NCBI RefSeq assembly: GCF_014042015.1
Contig: NZ_CP059493.1
Span: 2,914,001-2,978,000 of the forward strand
Length of the DNA stretch: 64,000 nt
Source of the DNA: Actinotalea sp. JY-7876
Lineage (GTDB): Bacteria > Actinomycetota > Actinomycetes > Actinomycetales > Cellulomonadaceae
Direction of reading: 5' to 3'
Shown piece after piece: positions 44,150 through 51,618 of the stretch; position 1 is the stretch's first letter, and every line of letters starts with the position of its first letter. A program made the translations under genes and the position numbers. The notes beneath the pieces are model-generated. The model ran no database searches. It was not told where the DNA came from and was given only the letters and a program-made list of their open reading frames with translations.

Positions 44150-45499
44150 TCAGACCAGCCCCGCCGCTGCGATGCCGAGCGGCAGCAGCAGCGCCAGGCA
44201 GAGCAGCTCGAGCGTGTCCGCCGCGCGGCCCATCGCCACCCGCTGCCGGGGTGCGACCAGGCTCAGCGCGATGACGAGCGCCGCGGCGCCACCGGCACCC
44301 ATCGCGAGGGCGCTGCGCCACTCGGGGTGTGCGGCCGCAGCCAGGACGCCCGTGACGGTCAGGCCCAGGATCCCGGCGCCCATGACGACGAGGACGTCGT
44401 GGCGCGAGTACGTCTGCCGGACCCCGAGGAGCATGCCCACGAAGGCGGCGGTGAGCAGCAGCGTCCCGGCGACCCCCGTGGCGACCACGGCGGGTGCGGC
44501 GGCGATCGCCAGCGCGCCGACGGCGACCCGCAGCGCCACCTGCAGGCGGTGCCCGCGCCCGTACTGCTCGCGCACCTCGTCGGGGTCGATCGCGACGGGG
44601 TCCAGCAGGATCTCGGCGTCGCTGCGCGGGGAGATCACCCGCAGCGGGGTGCTGGCGAGCGCCAGCCACGGGATCGCGTTGCCGGCGGTGACCGCGACCG
44701 CGACCACGACCGCGAGCACCGCCCCGGGTGCGGCCCCCGTCCCCGCGACGACGGCGCCCACGACGCCCAGCGTCAGGCCGAGGACCCCCGGGGCCACGCA
44801 GATCTCCCGGCCGGAGGGCAGGGTCGGGATGCCGATCACCGCGACCACCAGCATGCCGACGCCGCCGAGCGTGGCGGGCATGCCCCACGAGGGCGCACCG
44901 GTCCCGGCCGTCAGCCCGGCCACCAGGCCGAAGACGCTCGCGGTGAGCACCAGCGCGCGCGCACCGACGTCGTGCCCGCCCACCCGGCCCACGACGGCGG
45001 CCGCCCCGAGGACGAGGAGTGCGCCGGCCGCCGCGACGACCGGCGGGAAGAGGGACGCCTGGTCGGCGCCGAGCAGGAGCGCGGCGCCGGTGAGGAGGAA
45101 CGCCGTCGCCGCGACGACGGCCGTGAGCGCGGAGTCGCGGGCGGTCCACGGCGCGTACTGCCCCTCGACCGCGTCCGCGACGGCCTCGACGACGTCGTCG
45201 TAGACGCGGACGTCGGCCACGTGGGCACCCGGCTCCAGCGTGAGCACCGACCCGTCCTCGACGCCCTGCGCCTGCAGGCTCCGGTCGGAGTCCACGGGAC
45301 GGCCGTCCGTGCGGACCAGCCGGAAGCCGCCGTGCACGGTGGCCGCGTCGAGGAGGCCGAGCGTGCGCGCCAGGCCCGGCACCAGCTCGGCGACGGGGAC
45401 GTTGCCCGGGGCACCGAGGTCAACGGTGCGCTCCCCGGCGGTCACCGAGACCCGCAGGAGCGTCCCGAGGGCGCCGGCGGTCGAGGTGGCTGCGGTCAT
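44150..45499 (-). CDS. eccD: type VII secretion integral membrane protein EccD (EccD1)
   Basis: A 449-residue protein. The N-terminal ubiquitin-like domain (LLRVSVTAGERTVDLGAPG and on, about residues 12-90) is followed by about eleven membrane helices. A cytosolic linker contains VISPRSDAEILLDPVAIDPDEVR. EccD forms the membrane vestibule in ESX complexes. ATG 45499 with GAAGGA upstream was chosen over a much longer open frame. It is first in the eccD1-eccB-mycP1 run and divergent from the WXG100 pair. Confidence 0.93.
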   Translation of the reverse strand: MTAATSTAGALGTLLRVSVTAGERTVDLGAPGNVPVAELVPGLARTLGLLDAATVHGGFRLVRTDGRPVDSDRSLQAQGVEDGSVLTLEPGAHVADVRVYDDVVEAVADAVEGQYAPWTARDSALTAVVAATAFLLTGAALLLGADQASLFPPVVAAAGALLVLGAAAVVGRVGGHDVGARALVLTASVFGLVAGLTAGTGAPSWGMPATLGGVGMLVVAVIGIPTLPSGREICVAPGVLGLTLGVVGAVVAGTGAAPGAVLAVVVAVAVTAGNAIPWLALASTPLRVISPRSDAEILLDPVAIDPDEVREQYGRGHRLQVALRVAVGALAIAAAPAVVATGVAGTLLLTAAFVGMLLGVRQTYSRHDVLVVMGAGILGLTVTGVLAAAAHPEWRSALAMGAGGAAALVIALSLVAPRQRVAMGRAADTLELLCLALLLPLGIAAAGLV

Positions 45500-45762
45500 C
45501 CCGGTCCTTCGGTCGTGGCGGGCCGTGCGTCGGCACGTCAGCATAGTGAGCAGGACCGGCGCCGCCATGCACCGCCCGTCGGTCGGTCGCGCGTCACCCG
45601 AACGCGTGACGAGTCGTGGAGACTCCGTGCACAGTTGATCTTTGCTGTTGCACCCGGTGCGGCCCGTACCTAATGTCGCCCTCGGCACCACGGGTGCCGA
45701 CCCTGCCGGTCCGGTCGGGTCCTTCGTTGGCCCTGCTGGGGTCGTAGTAGGGGGAGGTGGCT
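45500..45762. promoter_or_regulatory. divergent control region of the secretion genes
   Basis: The region between eccD1 (minus) and the first WXG100 gene (plus). On the plus strand TTGCAC (45648-45653) and TAATGT (45673-45678) are the best -35/-10 candidates, but the 19-base spacer is long. TATGCT near 45545 on the minus strand may be a -10 for eccD1. No clear palindromic operator was seen. Confidence 0.4.
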
Positions 45763-46074
45763 ATGGCTGGAGAAGTTTCCGCAGCCGATGGTGCGCTCAA
45801 GGCCGGCGCATCCGCCGTCGCGCAGTCGCGTGGAGAGCTCGAGAACGAGCTCTCTGTTCTCCGCGGCAAGCTCGAGGGCATGCGTGGGGCCTGGATCGGT
45901 CAGGGCGCCACGGCGTTCAACACGCTCATGCAGCGCTGGGAGGAGGACGCGAAGAAGATCATCAGCGCCCTCAACGAGTTCGAGAACAACCTCCTGCAGT
46001 CGCAGAGCACGTACACCGCGTCCGACGAGGCTCAGTCCAGCTCGATGGCCCGCCTCACCAGCCGGCTCGGCTGA
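45763..46074 (+). CDS. WXG100-family secreted protein (EsxB-like)
   Basis: A 103-residue helical hairpin. W44-I45-G46 is the WXG turn, and Y84-TAS-D88 near the C-terminus matches the YxxxD/E type VII export signal. ATG 45763 has GGGGGAGG upstream; a GTG two codons earlier is less likely. It is the first gene of the plus-strand substrate operon and lies 26 bases before its partner. Esx proteins are secreted as dimers through the EccC channel. Confidence 0.93.
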   Translation: MAGEVSAADGALKAGASAVAQSRGELENELSVLRGKLEGMRGAWIGQGATAFNTLMQRWEEDAKKIISALNEFENNLLQSQSTYTASDEAQSSSMARLTSRLG

Positions 46075-46100
46075 ACCCGACCAGGCAGAAAGGCACATCG

Positions 46101-46385
46101 ATGAGCGACCTGAAGGTCAACTTCTCCGCCCTCTCCACGGCGGCCGCGGACATCTCGACCGGTGCGAACCAGATCGAGGCCAAGCTCGGCGACATGGACC
46201 GCTCGCTCCAGCCGCTGCGCGCGAACTGGTCCGGCGAGGCGTCCTCGTCCTACGAGGCCGCGAAGGCCAAGTGGACGTCGGCCATCACCGACATGAAGGC
46301 ACTCCTGACGGACATCGGCCGCGCGGTCGACACGTCGGGCCAGGAGTACAACTCGACCGAGAAGAACAACGCCGCCCGCTGGTGA
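46101..46385 (+). CDS. WXG100-family secreted protein (EsxA-like)
   Basis: A 94-residue partner with W43-S44-G45 at the hairpin turn and Y83-NST-E87 as YxxxE export signal. AGAAAGG precedes ATG 46101. It probably forms a heterodimer with the preceding WXG100 protein. Unusually, both partners carry a YxxxD/E motif; in classical Esx pairs usually only one does. Hairpins follow, suggesting that the two small proteins are made in excess of the downstream gene products. Confidence 0.93.
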   Translation: MSDLKVNFSALSTAAADISTGANQIEAKLGDMDRSLQPLRANWSGEASSSYEAAKAKWTSAITDMKALLTDIGRAVDTSGQEYNSTEKNNAARW

Positions 46386-46389
46386 GCCG

Positions 46390-46407
46390 GCCGGCCTGAC
46401 GGCCGGC
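46390..46407 (+). terminator. weak hairpin just after the WXG100 pair
   Basis: A 7-bp perfect stem (46390-46396 with 46401-46407, loop TGAC) four bases after the stop of the second WXG100 gene. It may act with the larger stem at 46484-46511. Confidence 0.4.
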
Positions 46408-46483
46408 AGGACCTCGCTGCACGACGCGGCGACGCAGGGCACACGGCGCGCACCGCGCGCGTGACCCGGTGTTCGTGACGCTC

Positions 46484-46511
46484 GCCCCCAACCCACCGCC
46501 GGGTTGGGGGC
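46484..46511 (+). terminator. intra-operon terminator after the WXG100 pair
   Basis: An 11-bp perfect stem (GCCCCCAACCC at 46484-46494 with 46501-46511) around a six-base loop. It lies between the two WXG100 genes and the third gene, 45 bases before the latter. With no promoter evident downstream it probably gives partial read-through, setting a high ratio of Esx proteins to the rest. Confidence 0.6.
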
Positions 46512-46556
46512 GTGGCGCCGCCACCACCGGCTGGGGGATCGATGGAGGACGAGAGC

Positions 46557-47081
46557 GTGACGCAGGTCGAACTGACACCCGAGGTCGTCAAGTACCGCGT
46601 GCAGCAGCTCAACGGGCTGTTCGACGACATCGAAGAGGACTTCCTCCCGCAGATCATCAACGTCAGGGCCGCTCAGACGTCGACGACCTGGTCGTCGGCC
46701 CCGCCGGCCGTGCAGTTCCGCACGAGCATGCGGAACGCGCTCAACACGGCCGAGGCGAACCTGCGCACGCTGTGGGGCCGCGTCAAGGACCTGTGCGACA
46801 CCCTGGAGCAGAACGCGGCGGACCTCACGACGCTCGACGACGACGCCCGGGCCGAGCTCGCGAGGCTCCTCGAGCGCGCGCAGACGCCGCCGGAGATGCC
46901 TGCGCCGACCACGACGCCGCCGTACGGGCCGTACGCGCCGGGCGCCACGACACCCGGTCCGTGGGCCCCGCGCCCGCTCATGGACCCGCCGCTGCTCACC
47001 CCCTGGATGCCCCCGACACCCGCGACGCCCTCGACGTCGTCGGGCCCCACGATCCAGCCCGAGTGGGACACCGAGAAGTGA
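46557..47081 (+). CDS. WXG100-like protein with proline-rich tail
   Basis: A 174-residue protein. Residues 1-110 are helical with a possible WXG-like turn at Trp45 (TTWSSAPP) and a second helical segment (TAEANLRTLWGRVKDLCDTLEQ). Residues 111-174 are rich in Pro, Thr and Ser. GTG 46557 was preferred because GGAGGA lies seven bases upstream; an ATG and a GTG just ahead are alternatives. Its stop overlaps mycP2 (GTGA). It is likely a secreted substrate or chaperone partner. No YxxxD/E motif is seen. Family not recognised with certainty. Confidence 0.75.
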   Translation: MTQVELTPEVVKYRVQQLNGLFDDIEEDFLPQIINVRAAQTSTTWSSAPPAVQFRTSMRNALNTAEANLRTLWGRVKDLCDTLEQNAADLTTLDDDARAELARLLERAQTPPEMPAPTTTPPYGPYAPGATTPGPWAPRPLMDPPLLTPWMPPTPATPSTSSGPTIQPEWDTEK

Positions 47082-48415
47082 GCCGGTGGCGCGCGGTCGC
47101 CTCGGCGGTCGCGCTCGTCGCGGGCGTGTCGGTCGCGGCCCCGGCGTCGGCCGCGGCGGACCCCGCGGACGGTGGCCTCTGGTACTACACCAAGACGGGC
47201 GTCGCGGCCGCGCACGAGCGCAGCACCGGCGAGGGCATCACCATCGCCGTGATCGACGGCCCGGTGAACCCGGCAGCGCCCGATCTCGTGGGCGCGAACC
47301 TCGTGGTGCGCGACAGCTTCTGCGGGGCGCCGGACGGCCAGACCCCCACCGAGACCGCCACCGACGCCACCGCCGAGCACGCGACGACGATCATCTCGCT
47401 CCTGGTCGGCACCGGGGCGGGCGCCGGCGGACAGCCCGGCGTCCGCGGGGTCGCGCCGGGTGCCACGGTGCTGCACTACTCGATGCGCCCGCCCGGGTGG
47501 TACGAGGAGACCCCGTCCCAGGACCGCCCGGACTGCATCAGACCGGACGGCGTCGCCGACTACGGCTACCCCATCGCGAACGCGATCGACGACGCGGTCG
47601 CCCAGGGCGCCCGCATCATCAGCATGTCCAGCGGTGGGCTGTGGAACGAGCCCATCGGCCTGGCCGTCGCGCGGGCCCACGCGGCCGGCGCCGTGATCCT
47701 GGGGGCGCCCAACAACGACGGCGGCTACGCCCCCATGTACCCGGCCGAGGGCAACGGCGTCGTCATGGTCGAGATGGCGGACGCCAACCTCCAGCTCGAC
47801 GAGGGCTCGTACACGACGAGCCACCCCTACATGGGGGTGGTCGCCCCCGGCGCGGACATCCTCGCGCCCGTCCCGGGGGACGGCTCCTGGCAGGACTACC
47901 AGCTCGTCTGGGGCACGAGCTATGCGACGCCGTGGACCGCCGGCGTCCTGGCCCTCGCGTGGTCCCAGCACCCCGAGGCCACGGGCAACCAGATGATCCA
48001 GGCGCTCATCCGCAACACCGCGGTGGAGAACGAGGAGCCCCTCCACGACGACCAGTGGGGTTACGGCCCCGTCTCGGTCAGCCGGCTCATGGACGCCGAC
48101 CCCACCACCTACCCCGACGAGAACCCGTTCCTGCGGCCGCTCGACGACGTCGACGCCGTCCCCACGACGCGACAGGTGCTCGCCGCCATGGCCGACGCAC
48201 GCCCGACCGCCACGGCCGAGCCGACGCCGGCGCCCACCCCGGAGGCGACCCCCGCGCCCGCCGACGACTCCGCCACGGCGACCGACGCCGCGACCCCGGT
48301 CGTGCCGATCGCCCTGGGCATCGGCGCCCTCCTGGTCGGCCTCGTGGTCGCCGCAGTCCTCCTCCTCCGGCGCCGCCGCACCGCAGCGTCCACCGCCACC
48401 AGAAGGGAACCGTGA
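47078..48415 (+). CDS. second mycosin-like subtilisin protease (MycP2, divergent)
   Basis: A 445-residue S8-fold protease with a signal peptide (about residues 1-26). Catalytic Asp60 is in VIDGPVN, His101 is in EHATTIISLL instead of the usual HGT, and Ser281 is in GTSYATP, with Asn212/213 at the oxyanion position. A Pro/Thr-rich linker, a C-terminal helix (VPIALGIGALLVGLVVAAVLLL) and an Arg-rich end follow. Its overlap with the preceding gene and one-base overlap with the glycine-rich gene suggest that it processes or escorts these proteins. Only distantly similar to MycP1. Confidence 0.88.
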   Translation: MSRWRAVASAVALVAGVSVAAPASAAADPADGGLWYYTKTGVAAAHERSTGEGITIAVIDGPVNPAAPDLVGANLVVRDSFCGAPDGQTPTETATDATAEHATTIISLLVGTGAGAGGQPGVRGVAPGATVLHYSMRPPGWYEETPSQDRPDCIRPDGVADYGYPIANAIDDAVAQGARIISMSSGGLWNEPIGLAVARAHAAGAVILGAPNNDGGYAPMYPAEGNGVVMVEMADANLQLDEGSYTTSHPYMGVVAPGADILAPVPGDGSWQDYQLVWGTSYATPWTAGVLALAWSQHPEATGNQMIQALIRNTAVENEEPLHDDQWGYGPVSVSRLMDADPTTYPDENPFLRPLDDVDAVPTTRQVLAAMADARPTATAEPTPAPTPEATPAPADDSATATDAATPVVPIALGIGALLVGLVVAAVLLLRRRRTAASTATRREP

Positions 48416-49944
48416 TGGGAACCAACGAGGACGCCCTCGCCAAGACCGAGAAGGCCGACCTGACGGTGGCGCAGAAGCGCGCCGACGACCTGACGACGAC
48501 CGCCACGGAGATCGACCTCCAGGCCGGGATGCTGCAGTCGATCGGCTCGGACCCGGGCATGACGGGTCAGTCGGCCGATGCCGCATGGGAGGCGTTCAAC
48601 CAGGTCAGCGGCCAGTTCAAGTCCTACGCGGACGGGCTCACCAAGCTGGCCACCGTGACGACCGACGCCGCCGGTTCCGTGGCCCGTGCCCAGGAGGCGT
48701 ACGCCTCGTTGCCGCCGTCCGACCTCGACCCCTGGCAGGAGACCATCGTCCAGCACGGCCACCTCACGGGGATGCCCGTGACGGTCCCGGGCGTGGGGAG
48801 CATGCCACCGGCCGCCGCCCAGACCTACTTCGCGCAGCAGAAGGCCGCGGAGCGCGAGGCCGCGGCCGAGCAGGCCATGACCACGTTCGCCGCGGAGATG
48901 ACGCTTGCGGAGACCGCCGCCATGAACGCCTTCTCCGAGAGCAGCGGTGGCGACGGCGGGGACGGCGGCGACGGCGGTGGCGGGCCCTCCCGCCCGTCAC
49001 CGTTCCCCAGCGCGCCGACCTACGGCGGTGGCGCCCCCTCGTGGAGCGGCCCCGGCATGGGCGCTCCCGGCGGCGGCGGTGGTCCCGCGACGGGGACCGG
49101 CGTCGCCCAGGTCGGCCAGTGGATCCCGGGTGGCCTCGGCGGCGGCGGCAACGAGAACGGTGGTGGCGGCAACGGCGGAGGCGGCAACGGCGGCGTCCTC
49201 TACCCGGGTGAGGAGACCGGGCCGGGCAACACCGGGGGCGGCGGCAACAACGAAGGCGGGAACGGCGGCGGCGGCTCGGTCGACGGCACGGTGACCGGAA
49301 CGCTGCCCGGGAACGGGAACGGCGGCGGATCCGGCGGCGGGCAGGGCGGCTTCTTCGGCGGCGGCAGCGGCGGTGGTGGCGGCTACGGCGTCGGGGGCGG
49401 CGCTCTCGCCGGCGGCGCCGCCATCGGTGGGGCGGCGCTCGGCGCGGCGGCCCTCGGCCGTGCCGCCGCGCGGGGCATCGGTGGCCTCGGAGCGGCCGCC
49501 GGCGGCGGCGCCGGGGGGCCCGGCGGCGTGGTGGGCGCCATGGGCGCCCCGGGCGCCGTCGGTGGTGCCGGAGCCGCTGACGCGGGCCGGGGCGGGGCCG
49601 GCGGCCTCGCGGGCGCCCGTGGTGGCGCCACCGGCATCGGCACGCCCGGGGCGAGTGGGACCACGGGGCTCGTGCCCGGTGGTGCAGCCGGCGGCGCGGC
49701 CGGTGCGGCAGGCGCCCGCGGCGGCGGCGCGGGCGCGATGCCCATGGGCGGCGGTGGGGCGGCGGGCAGCGGCTCGTCCAAGCGCCGCCGTGGCGCCGGC
49801 GGTGGCTACCTCGCGCCCGACGTCGAGGTCGACGGCGAGCAGTCCGCCGCGGCCCTCGGCGCCGGCGCCCGCGCCGGTGCCCGCGGACAGCGGCCCGCCG
49901 CGAGCGACGCGCCCGAGGAGATCGAGCTCGACGAGAGCTGGTGA
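48415..49944 (+). CDS. large glycine-rich protein, probable type VII substrate
   Basis: A 509-residue protein. Residues 1-175 are helical and resemble an ESAT-6/LXG-type domain (GQSADAAWEAFNQVSGQ, VTTDAAGSVARAQEAYASL, then an Ala/Glu-rich coil). Residues about 179-470 are Gly-rich low complexity with Gly/Ala segments near 325-360 hydrophobic enough to touch membranes. A basic KRRRGAGGG stretch and an acidic end EEIELDESW finish it. ATG 48415 overlaps the mycP2 stop (TGATG). Its design recalls mycobacterial PPE/PE_PGRS proteins, but no PE or PPE motif is present. I know no named family. Secretion is inferred from location. Confidence 0.8.
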   Translation: MGTNEDALAKTEKADLTVAQKRADDLTTTATEIDLQAGMLQSIGSDPGMTGQSADAAWEAFNQVSGQFKSYADGLTKLATVTTDAAGSVARAQEAYASLPPSDLDPWQETIVQHGHLTGMPVTVPGVGSMPPAAAQTYFAQQKAAEREAAAEQAMTTFAAEMTLAETAAMNAFSESSGGDGGDGGDGGGGPSRPSPFPSAPTYGGGAPSWSGPGMGAPGGGGGPATGTGVAQVGQWIPGGLGGGGNENGGGGNGGGGNGGVLYPGEETGPGNTGGGGNNEGGNGGGGSVDGTVTGTLPGNGNGGGSGGGQGGFFGGGSGGGGGYGVGGGALAGGAAIGGAALGAAALGRAAARGIGGLGAAAGGGAGGPGGVVGAMGAPGAVGGAGAADAGRGGAGGLAGARGGATGIGTPGASGTTGLVPGGAAGGAAGAAGARGGGAGAMPMGGGGAAGSGSSKRRRGAGGGYLAPDVEVDGEQSAAALGAGARAGARGQRPAASDAPEEIELDESW

Positions 49945-49968
49945 CCGCGCCGGCGACGTGATCACGTC

Positions 49969-50002
49969 AGGAGCCCCCGACCCGGCCGGGTCGGGGGCTC
50001 CT
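49969..50002. terminator. bidirectional terminator after the glycine-rich gene
   Basis: A perfect 15-bp stem (49969-49983 with 49988-50002, loop GGCC) lies between convergent genes: the glycine-rich gene and the second FHA gene. Confidence 0.75.
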
Positions 50003-50043
50003 CTCGCGTTGGCCGGCGCGTTCGCCGGGTGGAAGCCGGTCCG

Positions 50044-51564
50044 TCAGGCGTAGGGCCGGACGGTGAACGTCCTGTCCCCCAGGCGCACGGTCCCGCCCGG
50101 CGGGACGACCAGCCGCTCGCCGGGCGCGCCCCGGACCGCCGAGCCGTCGGCGCTCAGGACGGCCGTGCCGTTGGCCGAGCCGTTGTCCTCGACGAAGAAC
50201 CCGTTGTCGTCGATGCCGAAGCGCGCGTGGGTGCGTGACAGCGAGCGGCCCGGGTCCTCGATCTCGATGACGTGGTCCACGCGCTCGCCCGCGGGTGCCT
50301 GCGGGCGACGGCCCACGTAGCCCGGCCCGGACACCGTCATGGCGCGGCCGTCGTCGAGCGTCACGACGTAGGACCTCGCGGCGGCGGCGGGCGGCGGCGG
50401 GGGCGTCGAGGCTGCCGCGGCGACCTCGGCCGGAGGCGGCGGGGGCGTGGGCGTGGGCGTGGGCATGGGCGCGTCGGTCCGCGCCGGGGCGGCCGGTGGC
50501 GGCGGGGGCGAGGCGGCGGCACGCGCCTCGGCCCGCGTGGTCGCGGGCGGCGGCGGCACAGGAGGCGTCGCGGCCCGCGCCGTCGCGGCCGGCGCCGTCG
50601 TGGCGCGAGGCGTCGCGACGCTCGCGGGCGGCGGCGGAGGGGAGGCGGCGGCACGCGCCTCGACCGGCGTGGTCGCGGGCGGAGGCGGCGGCGACACGGG
50701 CGTCGCGGCGCGCGCCGTCGTGGCAGCGGGCGGCGGGGGCGGTGACGTCGGGGCCGTGCGGAGCGGCGGCGGCGGCGGTGCCTTCGGCGCGGTGACGCGG
50801 TACTCCATGCCGTCGATGTCGGCCCCGGTGACGACCGGCGCCTGGAAGGCGACGGGCGCCTCCTCGCGGCGCAGGTCCCGGATGTCGACGACGACCGTGC
50901 CGGCCAGCTTGTCGTGCCAGCCCTGACGCCGCCCGGAGCCGTCGAACGCGCTGGACGCGACGACGAGCCACTGCCCGAGGCCGAGGCCGAGATGCCCGAC
51001 GGCCAGCACCCCGGCGCGCACGACGGAGCGCCACAGGCCCGGCGCGTAGGGCAGGTGGTCCTGGGCCGAGCGCAGGCCCAGCACCACGTTGCCCACCGTG
51101 CGGCCGCTGCGGGCCTCCCACACGACGAGTCCGGCCGCGACCTCCGCGGCCGCCAGGCCGGCGTAGACCCACGACCGGGTGAACCACCACACCGCCCCCG
51201 CCACGACGGCGGCCACGGCCACGTCGATGGCGTAGGCGGCCACGCGGCGGCCCGCACCGGCCGGGGAGACGCCGTCGAACGCCGGGCCCAGCGGGCTCGC
51301 GTAGGCGGCGGCGGCGGCCTGCGGCGCGGCGCTCACCTGCCGCCACGCGGCATCCAGCTGGGCGACCTGGGCCGGCGCCGGCGGCGGCGGCGTGGTACCC
51401 GCGGCGCCGCGTGCGCGGCGGTCGCGTCGCGGCGCGCCGCCCCACTGCTGGCCGCCGCCGACGTCGGGCGCGATCTCCCGGACGCCGAGGACGGAGCCGC
51501 ACCGGGTGCAGAAGGAGCTGCCGGGTGCGACGGCGGCGTGGCACGTGGGGCAGGTGGTCTCCAC
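50044..51564 (-). CDS. zinc-ribbon, RDD and FHA domain protein of the type VII locus
   Basis: 506 residues from GTG 51564, which has GGAGGTGA eight bases upstream (a GTG six codons earlier is an alternative). Residues 1-25 form a zinc ribbon (Cys5, Cys8, Cys19, Cys22). An RDD membrane domain spans about 105-240 with GRRQGWHDKLAGTVVVD. A long Pro-rich linker with a 44-residue repeat follows. The C-terminal FHA domain has GRSLSRTHARFGID and NGSANGTAV. It resembles the first RDD-FHA gene and shares its RDD signature, so the two are probably duplicated partners of two secretion subunits. Phosphothreonine-dependent regulation is inferred. Confidence 0.9.
   Translation of the reverse strand: METTCPTCHAAVAPGSSFCTRCGSVLGVREIAPDVGGGQQWGGAPRRDRRARGAAGTTPPPPAPAQVAQLDAAWRQVSAAPQAAAAAYASPLGPAFDGVSPAGAGRRVAAYAIDVAVAAVVAGAVWWFTRSWVYAGLAAAEVAAGLVVWEARSGRTVGNVVLGLRSAQDHLPYAPGLWRSVVRAGVLAVGHLGLGLGQWLVVASSAFDGSGRRQGWHDKLAGTVVVDIRDLRREEAPVAFQAPVVTGADIDGMEYRVTAPKAPPPPPLRTAPTSPPPPPAATTARAATPVSPPPPPATTPVEARAAASPPPPPASVATPRATTAPAATARAATPPVPPPPATTRAEARAAASPPPPPAAPARTDAPMPTPTPTPPPPPAEVAAAASTPPPPPAAAARSYVVTLDDGRAMTVSGPGYVGRRPQAPAGERVDHVIEIEDPGRSLSRTHARFGIDDNGFFVEDNGSANGTAVLSADGSAVRGAPGERLVVPPGGTVRLGDRTFTVRPYA
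50510..50718 (-). repeat. tandem 132-bp imperfect coding repeat in the FHA linker
   Basis: A segment of about 77 bases starting at 50510 recurs at 50642 with few changes (both encode ARAA, a proline run and EARAAASPPPPP). The period is 132 bases, or 44 residues, so the reading frame is kept. It is an expanded linker, not a mobile element. Confidence 0.6.
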
Positions 51565-51618
51565 GGTCGGGCTCACCTCCACGTGCGTCGGGTCGGGCGT
51601 CAGCGTAGCAACGGGGCG

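Noticed and set aside
46512-46556. GTG and ATG starts upstream of the WXG-like gene
   Set aside because: GTG 46512 lies directly behind the terminator stem with no ribosome-binding site, and ATG 46542 is too close to its purine run. GTG 46557 has GGAGGA at good distance.
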